Assembly: GCF_001625305.1 (NCBI RefSeq)
Contig: NW_017803854.1
Coordinates: 5,101-69,100, forward strand
From: Branchiostoma belcheri
Lineage: Eukaryota > Chordata > Leptocardii > Amphioxiformes > Branchiostomatidae
Reading direction: 5' to 3'
Length of the DNA: 64,000 bases
The translations under genes and the position numbers were made by a program. The notes under the pieces were generated by a model, which was given only the letters and a program-made list of their open reading frames with translations, made no database searches and had not been told where the DNA came from. This document shows positions 42,093-52,081 of this stretch, one piece after another; position 1 is the first letter of the stretch; the number at the start of each line of letters is the position of its first letter.

Positions 42093-42953
42093 TATGTCAT
42101 TGTCCAGCAGCCTAAATAACATACTATATATAGCCATCCGAGAAAATTGGGCAGGTCCGAGCGAATTATGATTGAACATGAAAGCCCGTCTTTAAAAAGA
42201 GTAAGTATCAAACGTATTGACATTCCTGAGTAAGAACAATGCAACAGGCAAACATAAAAGTGCAAACATAATAGAGAAACTTCGCCAGGACATGCAACAA
42301 CGACATCTAGCGACAGGCGGCATTATTGTTGTCATTAACATAATTTATGCAATCATCGTTAGATTTTGTAGTACGATCAATAAATTAGCGCCTAAAAACT
42401 TATTTAACCGTACTTCGATCAATGGTATGTCACTAGATGAGACTACATAAAGTTACTACATAAAGTTTCTTTTTGTAAAGAACATGGATTAAAATGGCAG
42501 CAAGTCTATTGCACATCCCACAAAACGGAAAGAAGTAAACAGGTATTGCATGGCTTGCAGAGTTACCAAACTACCAAAGAAAGAAAGAAACAAAGAAGGA
42601 TAGATTCCGTCTTATTACATTTCAGCGCGCATGCGCTGAAATGTAAAAAGGTCTGATACCTTTCGCGACCGTCACTGAAATGATGTTCGTCTTCTTCAAA
42701 TTATCTTTTGCAACCTTAATTTGGATTTTCGCACAAACTTGTATGTTTTACCTATACCTAGTATAGTATACAAATACTGTATACGAAAGAATAAGCTCGA
42801 AATGTAAACACAGTTCCTTTCAAGAAGGTAAACATCACCTGACCAAAATAAACTATGGTGAGACGCGTATAGTCTGGCCTCTGGTTTCACCTCGAGGTCA
42901 TGTGAGGTCAGCACAACACAGCTGTGGCAATACTGGCACCCATAGCTAGGAGT
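42093..42953. other. No supported gene; one perfect palindrome
   Basis: TTACATTTCAGCGC-GCAT-GCGCTGAAATGTAA (42615-42646) has perfect 14-bp arms. A 78-codon plus frame at 42217-42450 has no recognisable domain and no splice context. Nothing else is visible. Confidence 0.4.
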
Positions 42954-43132
42954 TAGCCTCTACCAGGCACCGCGGATCGCTGGCAAAATAGTAGAAATTG
43001 GCCGAAATAAAGGGATAGTATACCATAGAAGATCCAATTTGCGACCCAGGGGTCCAGGATCTTCTCTGGTATACTTTATTTCGACCAATTTCTACTATTT
43101 TTCCAGCGATCCGCGGTGCCTGGTAGAGGCTA
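42954..43132. mobile_element. Foldback element, TAGCCTCTACC family, 9-bp TSD
   Basis: TAGCCTCTACCAGGCACCGC pairs with GCGGTGCCTGGTAGAGGCTA, and the arms extend through AGTAGAAATTGG to the near-central GATCC/GGATC. The flanks GCTAGGAGT and GCTAGGAGA agree at 8 of 9. Confidence 0.92.
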
Positions 43133-43150
43133 GCTAGGAGAAACACCAGA

Positions 43151-43301
43151 CTCCAGGCAGAGGTTTCGGTCGGGAAGGCTAGGAGTACGCCGCGATTTTA
43201 ACCTTCCCTCCTCTCACTGCCGGAGAATTGCAGCGCTAAAAATCTTGGCCATCCCTATTAGCCACTCCAAAACCTCCTACCGACACCTTTGCTTGGAGAA
43301 T
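43151..43301. mobile_element. Foldback element, TCCAGGCAG variant, exact 9-bp TSD
   Basis: CTCCAGGCAGAGGTTTCGGT pairs with ACCGACACCTTTGCTTGGAG. AACACCAGA flanks both sides (43142-43150 and 43302-43310). It starts only 18 bp after the previous foldback. Confidence 0.8.
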
Positions 43302-43328
43302 AACACCAGACGAGTTGTTCACTGTGTG

Positions 43329-43450
43329 TAATCTCCAAGCAGACCTTTCGGTGGCTGCAAAGACAGTATCAAATTGGCCAGGCAATTGGATACTGCCGGG
43401 CTAATTTGATACTGTCTTTGCACCACTGAAAGGTCTGCACTTGAAGATTA
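43329..43450. mobile_element. Foldback element, TAATCTCC family
   Basis: TAATCTCCAAGCAGACCTTT, with the arm CGGTGG..ACAGTATCAAATTGGCC, pairs with its right arm ending TGAAGATTA. CACTGTGTG (left) and GGCTGTGTG (right, one base out) share seven bases. Confidence 0.8.
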
Positions 43451-43587
43451 CGGCTGTGTGGCCATCCTGATTTTTGTTCCTTTCTCTCCTCTCGTAGTGA
43501 TCACGTATATTGCATAGACGTTACTAGAACTGAGACTTTGGTGCTAACGACATACCATTATCAATATTAAGGAACGCTAAAGGTCTC

Positions 43588-43685
43588 TAGCCTGGGTGCC
43601 ATCCTCCGTAGTTTTCGCCCGCTCCCTAATGTCGCTGGCTACATTAGGGAGCGGGCGAAAACTACGGAGGATTGTACCCAGGCTA
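43588..43685. mobile_element. Foldback element, TAGCCTGGG family, 9-bp TSD
   Basis: TAGCCTGGGTGCCATCCTCC, then GTAGTTTTCGCCCGCTCCCT pairs over about 46 bp with two mismatches. The flanks AAAGGTCTC and GAAGGTCTT agree at 7 of 9. 43695-44058 beyond it is empty of genes. Confidence 0.9.
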
Positions 43686-44067
43686 GAAGGTCTTTTAAAT
43701 CGGTCACAATTATCATGGTACTTTCACGATTTAATAGAAAGAGGCCGGCGGCCTGTTTAAAAGCACAGTGAGGACTCATTTTACATCAAAGGCACGATTT
43801 TGGTGACGTCTGCACGCGTTAGTGTGGGTGGGTGGGTTTGAATGTGGAGCGCCATGGATCGTTAGTACAATCATCAGTGGCCTGTAGTTAACACTATAAT
43901 CACTCTTCTTATGCCGAATACAACACAGACTAAAAGTGAACTTTTTCTTTCTATTAGTATTTTTTTGCAAGATTGTTTGTGTCTCACGGTGTCAGATTTT
44001 GTCACTCCAATCTCAAACTAGAGCATATCATCAATTCATCCAGCAAGAAAAATAACATAAAGATACC

Positions 44068-44219
44068 TAGCCTCCGTAGCTGAACTGGGGGTTTGGTGGT
44101 CTTCGGCTTTTTTCTGCTTAGCCAACCAGGCCGGCTATGTTGTCTATATGCAGTCAGAAAATAACACATAAAAGCTCCGAAAGACCACGAAGACACCCAA
44201 ACCCCCCAGTGGGAGGCTA
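44068..44219. mobile_element. Foldback element, TAGCCTCCGTAGC family, exact 9-bp TSD
   Basis: The ends are TAGCCTCC and GGAGGCTA, with ACTGGGGGTTTGGTGGTCTT pairing with the inner right arm. AAAGATACC flanks both sides (44059-44067 and 44220-44228). Relative of 18311-18518. Confidence 0.9.
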
Positions 44220-44239
44220 AAAGATACCCAGGATGTTGG

Positions 44240-44456
44240 GATTTTCTTTTACACAACCAGTAATATCTCTCATCTGCTGACGCTTCGGTGCCTATCAGAC
44301 ACCTTCCTCAGAGCTTCTGAGTGGAGTTCTGCTTCTCGCTGCTATATGTAGCTGATGTAGGTGGCACTTTTGACGGCAACCCAAACCGTAGCTAACCGTC
44401 AGACATCGAATAACGGAAGCAGGTGAGAGACATTACTGGTTGTGCAAAAGAAAATC
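44240..44456. mobile_element. TIR element with ~38-bp inverted ends
   Basis: GATTTTCTTTTACACAACCA, then GTAATATCTCTCA recurs inverted at 44419-44456. Inside lies the motif seen at 21047 in reverse (GACGCTTCGGTGCC..CACCTTCCTC). Confidence 0.65.
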
Positions 44457-44698
44457 TTGATTATATCCCATGTTCTAAATATCCTATGCCCTACTAACCT
44501 GATGAAATGCGTGCGTTAGTATCAGTGGATGGGTTTGAATGACAAGTGCCCCGGGTCACCTTAATTCCACTGCGGTTAGCACGATAACTAGTTGCTTCTA
44601 GCGTCTTGTCACGAATGAAACTACAGATTGACACCGATAAAAAAATGGTCCGTTTTTTAAAATAGTCAGGATAAGGATTTCGCTTACCCTTACAAAAT

Positions 44699-44751
44699 TA
44701 ACATTCTACACACATGGCAAAAGACTCTTTTGCCATGTGTGTAGAATGTTA
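44699..44751. repeat. Perfect 25-bp-arm hairpin
   Basis: TAACATTCTACACACATGGC and AAAAG, a three-base loop, then the exact inverse. It is five bases upstream of the next foldback. Confidence 0.95.
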
Positions 44752-44756
44752 CCGGG

Positions 44757-44859
44757 TAGCCTCTACCCTACCAGGCTTCGGGAGGCGGTTGAAAGAGGGC
44801 CAAATAGAGAGATAACATGCCAGCCGGTTTATACTCTTGCCGAAGCCTGGTAGAGGCTA
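44757..44859. mobile_element. Foldback element, TAGCCTCTACC family, asymmetric
   Basis: TAGCCTCTACCCTACCAGGC, then TTCGGGAGGCGG at the left; GCCGAAGCCTGGTAGAGGCT and A at the right. The right arm is shortened and no 9-bp duplication remains. Confidence 0.75.
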
Positions 44860-45228
44860 AGAAAGAGGGCACAAGAAAAGAAATAGACATAAACCTAGAT
44901 TTCACTGGATTAGGGAGGTCACAATACGCTACAGTCACGCCACAGTCATTCAAAACCCGCTCAACACACACCTGCACGGTGGAATGAATGGAGGGCGTTC
45001 TCCCCACACACACTAACCCGTACCAGCACTACGGGTACAAACATACCACTGAAGGAAGTAGTTGTTATGTATAGTATCGTGTTTCAGTTTACTGGGTCAT
45101 GCCTTGCATCGTGTTTTTCTCACAATAACGCTGTCGGAATGCTTATACCCATAATAAGACAATTGGTCCTTTGTACGTGAAGTTGTTTATGTACACAGTT
45201 GAGTGACCGTCGTATCTTCCGTCGGCCA

Positions 45229-45625
45229 GTACAGGAGGGAGTCAAGCAGCAGTAAATCTCTTCAAAGCTATGCTGGACCCCAATCAACCTCTTCACAACC
45301 TTAAGCTTGTTCCGCCTCAACGTTCGACTGCTACAGGGAGACAGCTGACGAACAGCTTGCAGAAAGCTAGGACTCAACGTCTCAAAAAGTATTTTTTTTA
45401 CACCGTGCTGTACAACACTATAAGTATAATGATAATGGTTAATCATGACAACCCACGGCCAATGTTTTAGTTTGGATGTTGATTGTTCATAGTGTGCTTG
45501 TTCAAATTGACTTGATTTTTAATCAACCCTTTGTAAAAAAAAATCGGAGCACAATTCAGGGTGCGTTTAACTGATCCCTGCTTTTGTTCGATTTGTGTCG
45601 AATAAAATAAATTAAATTAAAACAG
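45229..45625 (+). pseudogene. LINE-like reverse transcriptase tail
   Basis: The plus frame reads AAVNLFKAMLDPNQPLHNL, then PPQRSTATGRQLTNSL and RTQRLKKYFF before stopping at 45470. LxALLDPxHPLHxLLP...TGR is a common closing segment of metazoan non-LTR polymerases. AATAAAATAAATTAAATTAA at 45601 gives a polyadenylation-like end. Family not fixed. Confidence 0.5.
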
Positions 45626-46081
45626 CCAGGCAAAACATGTTTTTGTTAACGTTACATAATACTAAAGTTACTAATCGCCAGCATATATTAGGTGCCATCT
45701 CCATTCACTATGGCTAACGTAAACAACATGCCAATGAGGGTAACCGAAATCTGTACCTGGTATTTTTATCACCCCCAAAACAGCATCAACTTGAAAGTGT
45801 TTAAATTCTAAGGGACATACGAAGGGAAGAATCAAGTTAGAGCGGAGCAAAAATGACTGAGGAAAATTGGCAAAATTAGAAAGAGAATGATACCTTTTCT
45901 GTTGCTTGAAAATCACAGAACCACCCACCTCTCTCACCAATACCTAAGAAAATTAGCATATTATACTTGTGTTTACGTTTGGCGGGGTTCAAGGTCATCA
46001 TGCCTTCAAGGCGCTTTCTCGCGTGTTCCATAGATCGAACGCCGAGGTTCGATCGAACGCTGTAGAATAACCCATTCTACA

Positions 46082-46242
46082 TAGCCTCTACCAGGGTTCG
46101 GGAGGTCGCTCGTCTAGTAGAAATTCTGGTGCGACAAAATGTACTCTCCCTAGCGGACCAACTCCCTCGGCATGTTATCTCTCTACTTGGCCAATTTCTA
46201 ACTCTTTCCACCCTCCTTCTGAAGTCTGGTACTCTGAGGCTA
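46082..46242. mobile_element. Foldback element, TAGCCTCTACC family, 9-bp TSD
   Basis: TAGCCTCTACCAGGGTTCGG at the left; CTGGTACTCTGAGGCTA at the right. Pairing is weaker than in its relatives. The flanks CATTCTACA and CATACTACA agree at 8 of 9. 46243-46939 beyond it shows no gene. Confidence 0.85.
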
Positions 46243-46939
46243 CATACTACACACATGCAGGTAGCATCATTGACAGTGACACATTTTACATGCGTTTCGT
46301 ACCAAAAGTGAGAGTAAAATATTGCTTACAGTGTATAAACCAGGTGTGTTGTCTTACCTGAGTCTAGACGTGGTCACTCCCAGCGACAGGTTGACAGTCA
46401 GGGCCAGTCAGGTGTGTGTTTTTACGTCTGTCGTCTTGTTTTTGACTTTAGTCCGTCACTTGTTTGAAACTTGAAACGATGGGCAGTAGGATCCATGTCG
46501 GAAAAGGGGGGGGGGTGTATTTGGTAGGAAATAATTATATTTCGAGACACTTGGATGATAATTATTTTAGTTTGTCTAAAAAAACACCACATAGTTAACA
46601 AAAAGTTTTCATTAAAATTATAGTTTTGCAGCAATGAGATATCTCAATAGGTTTGACACAAATTTTTATCTGATATTCGATGATGGACCCCTAAAATTTA
46701 TGGCTCAGGCCATCAGATGACAACTTTTGTTGTTGTTTTTAGAATGAACCACTAGATTTTAGAAAGAAAATTTTAACAACATTAGCAAAGAAGTTGAGTC
46801 ACATTGGGATAGTTTCCATCATAAAGTGTAACTTTTTTTTACATATTTAGTGTGTTTTTCCGGTTTTGTTTACAGCATCTATTAGCGAACAATGACCGAA
46901 AAAATGAATTAGTTATAAACAATAAAAAAACCCTACCTC

Positions 46940-47288
46940 TCAGAGAGGCGATTTGTGATGGTCCCCCGCCATGCACTGCGCGACGTAAACATCCAAGATG
47001 GCGGATCGACGTCGAAAAATAATGTCGCAACTTTTATTGACAGACTTTTCGGTCGGCCAACGACGTGTTAGAAGACTTCCAAGGTGATTTTCATAAGAAA
47101 TGTACATCAGATAACTGTTCTCAGTGTTGTCATAATTCAGACCGTGGCCTTGAGCACGCAACAGGCGCAGAAATCGAACATTTAGAACAGACGACTTCGA
47201 TTCGAACATCTTTTAGAACAGACGACTTCGAATCGAACATCTTTTAGAAAAGACGACTTCGAATCGAACGTTTAGAACAGACGACGTC
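46940..47288 (+). promoter_or_regulatory. Promoter and 5' leader of the OCIA-domain gene
   Basis: CCAAGATGGCGGATC at about 46992 is a good YY1-type core-promoter element, placed about 300 bp before the start codon. The leader ends in a tandem array (47177-47288) of about four ~30-bp units, each with GAACATCTTTTAGAACAGAC and GACTTCGAATC. The last, shortened unit runs into the initiation site (GACGTCATGG). Confidence 0.55.
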
Positions 47289-47623
47289 ATGGCTGAGTTT
47301 GATTTTCTGGAGAACCCCCGGCTGATGAGGGTCCCGACCAAGAAGTGGATCGAGAACCCGTGCGAGAGAATCCTGGTGCCGGACAGAGACTTTGTCTACA
47401 TGCTGGAGATACAAGACGTGCCGGTCAGGGCGAGAGACAAGGTTTGAGATCACGTCAAATTTTCATGTGATTTGTTTTGGTGCACTGTAATTAAGGGGCG
47501 GGGCCCTTTTTCCTTTGTAAAGTTTGTTGTTTTAGTCCAACCGTTTGATATCATGAAGGCTAGATACAAGCCCTGAACGCTGTATTATTACCTTCGCCAA
47601 GAAGGTTATGTTTTCAGGGGCGT

Positions 47624-47660
<37 letters not shown>

Positions 47661-50600
47661 TGTCTGTCTGTCTGTCAACACGATAACTTGAGAAGGCCTT
47701 GATGGATTGTCTTGATACTTGGTAGATGGGTAGGTCTTGATGAGACCTCAAAATGATTAGATTTTGGACCCCCTAGCGGCTTGTTATGGTACTGCAGCAG
47801 AACTTCCGGTTTTGATATCTCAAGATCCAGACATGCTATGGTGATGAAATTTGGATGGTAGGTAGCTCTTGTGCTGGGGAAGAAGTGACGTGAGTTTAGG
47901 CCCCCTAGCGGCTTGCTCTAGAACTGCAGGGGGGTTTAAAGGACAAATGTTTAAAAGAGGATAACTCAAGAACCGATTGATGGATCATCATGATTTTTGG
48001 TATGTAGGTAGCTTGAGTAATGCTTGACATAATGATATTACAATTATGCAAATATGGATGTAATTTGCATAATTAATGAGGAAATTCTATTAATCAACTG
48101 CATTCCATGATAGGAAGTTCAAGCTTGCGACATATGTTATTAACAACGAGAGAAACACAGGCAGATATCGATTATGCAAATGAAGACTTAATTTGCATAA
48201 TTAATGAGAAAATGTTATAATTGCATAGTGGTAACTGCCTGGAATTTTATACTTGGGGTTTTTGAAGTTTAGTGAAGGTAAACATAATTTAACATAACTT
48301 ATTCAAATAAGGACCTCATTTGCATAATATATGAGGAAATGCTATAATGGCATTCTTTGTTAAAATAAGACTGTTGGTGGAGATCATGATCAACAGATAT
48401 AATTCATGCAATTGCGGATCCTATTTGCATAAACATTGTATATAAGTTCTCATTCATAAAAGCTAACATCATTTGGCGAAGGTATGAGATCGTGGAACTC
48501 TAGTTTTCTGTATGTAATTAAATACTACCAGGTATAGTAGTTATTAATGTTATACGCCCTGACAAGTGTTTCAAATTTTATTTTAAGTTAATGTCCAATT
48601 TTTTTGTATAGTTGACCACACGCGATTCACTGAAGTTTTCATGATAATCCTTTTTGATAATGACATAATGACTCACATGAAAATGACATTATGACGTATT
48701 TTCCGTTATTATAGTTTATCCACTGGAGAATGATGACGTCAGAGGAGGAGCAGACCTTCAAACTGTGTGAGCAGGAGAGGTTCTGGACTAGATGTGAGTA
48801 TCATCAGAAAAATGAATCACATATTATTCATAGCATAGTACCATTTTTTTATTAAAGGGCTCTTTATATTTGACTGATCACTGTTTTTGTTAATATCATT
48901 TATTGGTAAGCATAAGAAAATTTTTGGCAGGCACTCACACAACTAGTATGAAGTTGAACTACTACCCGCTTTTTGCCTGTGATGTTACGCAGGAATTGCT
49001 CATATTGTAGTATATTTCTGTCATTCCAATAACCAGATATATTCATAACAATTGTTGAAATTTCTTGGCTTTCTGAAAATGCTGAATTATACATGGTTTC
49101 CTCCTCTGATTTCCAGCTGTCCCCTTCATGATTGGAGTGTCAGCTATAACAGCAGTCCTGTCCAGAAGGGCAAGTGAGTTTTGTCTGTTCAGCAGTTATT
49201 ATGTATTTAATAGCAAGGAATTTCAGCTTGCTTTGAAGAGTGACATTGCTTCCAGCTAGTTTTTTTTAGTAAAGTTAATCGATAAATACTTAATTTTCTC
49301 AATTGCACAAGTTTTTTTCCTGACATTATTTGTTGACCACAAGCCAAACCAAAATTAGAAACTAGGGTTTTATCTAGTCTCTACCACTTGTTGCCTATAA
49401 ACATCTGATGTGTGGTGTATTGACTGCTGGTGTAATTACTGATGTTGGCCAAGATAGGTGTTGTATCCTCCAAATAACATTTTCTTTTTCTGACTCAATA
49501 CCCTCTTTACTTAATTCTCCTCCAGGATACAATCTGTGGCAGAAAGCTATATGCCAGTATGGTGAGTATTAAGTAAAACATTTCTGTAATCACCATTCAA
49601 TATGGTCTATGTGGATTTTCAGTGACCACTCTGTGGACTATGGGTAAAGTCATACTACTATAACAATGTATATCAGGGAACATCAACAAGTGATCACATT
49701 GGCCAGGTAGTCACTTGTACATGTTTGACTGTAGATATTACAGTATCTTCCTGTAAGTTAATGCATCCATGTACATGTCCTTTAGCTGCCCTGACAGTAG
49801 GCAGAGACCTGGGCCACTTCACGTACTGGTACCTGGAACACGAGCGCTGGGCGGAACGGTTCATGCACCTGCAGGGGTCGACTTACGGGGAGGCGCTCAG
49901 GAGGAGGGACTGTCAGCTGCAGAGGTCAGGGGGCAACGGACATGACCACTTTGTTTTATAGGGGGCCTGTCTGCAGGGCTCGAAATTCATTTTTGGGAAT
50001 AGGTGCACTGGTGCACCCAACCTAAAACTTTAAACAAACCTAATTACAGATCCTACTGGTCCTCTTCTGACCTTAAATTTGAAATGAGGGCTAAATTCAA
50101 AATCTTAAACAAGCACTAATAATGATAACAAAGATTAGATGTCAAGAATATCTTGTTTACTACTATACATTTGATATGTACAAAAATACCTACTGTACAC
50201 TCAGAGAAAATAATTGGGTGCACAGCTCCAAATTTGGGTGCACTAAGGTGCACATGCACCCAGTACATGTACAATATGTATTTCCAGCCCTGGTCTGGTA
50301 GTCTGACTTGTGCTCCAAGCAGCATGTTTGAATATCTGGCCCCTATACAGCCCCTGACAGAGGGAGGTAGTGCTACTAACACAGGCAGAGTACAGTACAT
50401 CATTTGCAGTTTTTCCAATGGTTTCTTGTATTCTGCTCAATCTTTATAGTAGCATAGCTTTTTACTGCTACATGTACCCCTAAGTTGAGCACAGTGATTT
50501 CTAACATACAAGTCATTTATAATGTCAGATGGTGGAAAGTAATGGGCATACTGTTATAGGCTACTGTATAACTGACAACGGATGATGATATATCAAAGTA

Positions 50601-51886
50601 TCTGTGTTGCCTCTACTTATTCTGTCTATTTCCTTAATTTTCAGATGGTATCCTAATGGAGCCCCACCCATCCCCAGGCACTTACTTTACACCAGGACAG
50701 AACCCCCCTCATCCTTACCCCCACTGCGGCCCCCCTTGTCCCCTCCCCAACCCCCCAACCCCTCTCCACATTTAATCACAGCCTCGCTGAACCCTCAAGA
50801 AGAAGTGCCACAGTATCCAACGGACATTGATGAGAAATACACAGACTATTCTATTGAGTACAACTCCCCACTCTTTACATCTTCTCTGGGTGAAACGTCG
50901 GATCTTGAAGAAGAGGAAAGAACTCTAGAAGAAGAGCAAGAGGAGAATCATCCAGAAGTAACAAGTTCCTCCTCCTCCTCTTCAGATGATGATGATAAAA
51001 ATGACAAATCATCATCCTCCTCGCCATCAGCATTCCCATCATCCCCTTCATCAGCCTTCCCACCATCCTCTCCAACAGCCTTCCCATCATCCTCTCCACC
51101 AGCCTTCCCATCATCCTCTTCACCAGCCTTCCCATCATCCTCCTCTCCACCAGACTTCCCATCATCCTCTCCTCCAGCCTTCCCATCATCCTCTCCACCA
51201 GACTTCCCATCATCCTCTCCTCTAGCCTTCCCATCATCCCCTGTCAGCTGGGATGAAGATGATGCAACGTGCCATAAAGATGATGCAACAAGTCATGAAG
51301 ATGATGAAAGAATTCAAGGAGGAGAAAACGTGTTGCCTGATGACTCTGTTGCTGTGACAGAGGACACGGAAGAATTTATACTCCCAGACAAAGGCAAGGA
51401 CAATGATACAAGACTAGCAGCTTACATTGTACTAACACATTGGCAGAACATACTGCACCTACGCGAAATCCATAATGTATTGTACATAGCATTTTGGCAT
51501 AACGTCTCATATAAGTTGGTATTTGAGCATATAAGTTTTAACATCCTGTCTGTAGTTTCCAAGTGTTAACTCAGAAAAGATATCTTCTGCAACAGGCAAA
51601 ATTCTAAGGCAACATTGACCAAAAATCTGACAAATACTGTGAAAAATTAGGGTTTCGTGTACATTCTGCCGACGTGCTAGTACAATATATGCTGCCAGTC
51701 TTTGTATCATCACTCAGACTAGCAGAAATGTAGTTTAACTAATGCTTCCAGACTTAAGACTGTGGATTGATTATTCAAGTGGAGGGAAGGTTTATTTATT
51801 AAAGATGTCTGTTTTTTTTCTCCACAGAAAAGAAGAGGAACATTTATGGAGACATCATAGAGGATGATATACAAGATGAGAGATAG
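47289..51886 (+). CDS. OCIAD1: OCIA-domain protein (OCIAD1/2 relative), seven exons, 423 residues
   Basis: Exons: 47289-47441, 48715-48793, 49117-49173, 49526-49561, 49786-49924, 50645-51393, 51828-51886. All junction phases agree. Five introns are GT-AG; the last is GC-AG (AAAG|GCAAGG). Residues about 58-150 form the OCIA domain: TSEEEQTFKLCEQERFWTR then SVPF, a first hydrophobic segment (79-92), and STYGEALRRR near 140-149, matching the FWFRSVP and SPLGEALR landmarks of OCIAD1. The C-terminus KKRNIYGD matches the closing NKYGD of OCIAD1. The family is known from endosomal and mitochondrial membranes. Unusual are the 51-residue N-terminal exon and a Pro/Ser-rich insert in exon 6 with repeated FPSSSPP and acidic runs; OCIAD1 is about 245 residues. 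The symbol marks family, not proven one-to-one orthology. Confidence 0.8.
47588..48507 (+). mobile_element. R1 element in intron 1 of the OCIA gene
   Basis: It starts ATTACCTTCGCCAAGAAGG and ends TTTGGCGAAGGTATGAGATC, then GTGGAACTCTAG. It has a GT run at 47630-47658 and at least seven ATTTGCAT/ATGCAAAT boxes. It has no coding frame. Confidence 0.8.
49786..49961 (+). CDS. Alternative OCIA end by exon 5 read-through
   Basis: If the donor at 49925 is not used, the frame continues 12 codons (RSGGNGHDHFVL) to a TAG at 49961. That would give an OCIA domain with no repeat-rich tail. AG|GTCAGG is a weak donor, so retention is plausible. This is inference; no transcript is seen. Confidence 0.3.
51040..51240 (+). 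repeat. Coding 24-bp minisatellite in OCIA exon 6
   Basis: Units of CCTTCCCATCATCCTCTCCA then CCAG repeat about eight times in phase, giving (A/D)FPSSSPP. Unit length keeps all three frames open, which also creates long minus-strand frames that are not genes. Confidence 0.85.
51404..51709. mobile_element. MITE next to the GC donor of the last OCIA intron
   Basis: TGATACAAGACTAGCAGCTT, then ACATTGTACTAACAC is inverted at 51660-51709. The insertion begins 11 bp after the exon 6 end, and its left arm extends the exon frame to 51569 if unspliced. Confidence 0.7.
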
Positions 51887-51967
51887 TACTCAACACAGCT
51901 GCAGGCTGAATATTGAGAACTTTACGACTCTGACATTGTTTGTTTGAATCTATGTTTATTTATGAGA

Positions 51968-52081
51968 GTTTTGTTAAGTGCCTTTCCCAAGGGCACAAGA
52001 TTGGTCACATGATAGAATTCGAACCCGGGGCCTCTTGGTACTGAGCCGAACATGCTACCGTTTACACCATACGACCCCCCA
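51968..52081 (-). repeat. tRNA-derived SINE with a shared core
   Basis: On the minus strand it has an A box TGGTGTAAACGGTAGCAT, a B box GGTTCGAATTC, then TGCCCTTGGGAAAGGCACTT, a core found in many marine deuterostome and fish SINEs. It is truncated soon after. 51887-52420 otherwise holds the 3' flank of the OCIA gene. Confidence 0.75.

Noticed and set aside
50875..51237. 120-codon minus frame of MMGRLEER repeats
   Set aside because: Antisense shadow of the coding minisatellite in OCIA exon 6.
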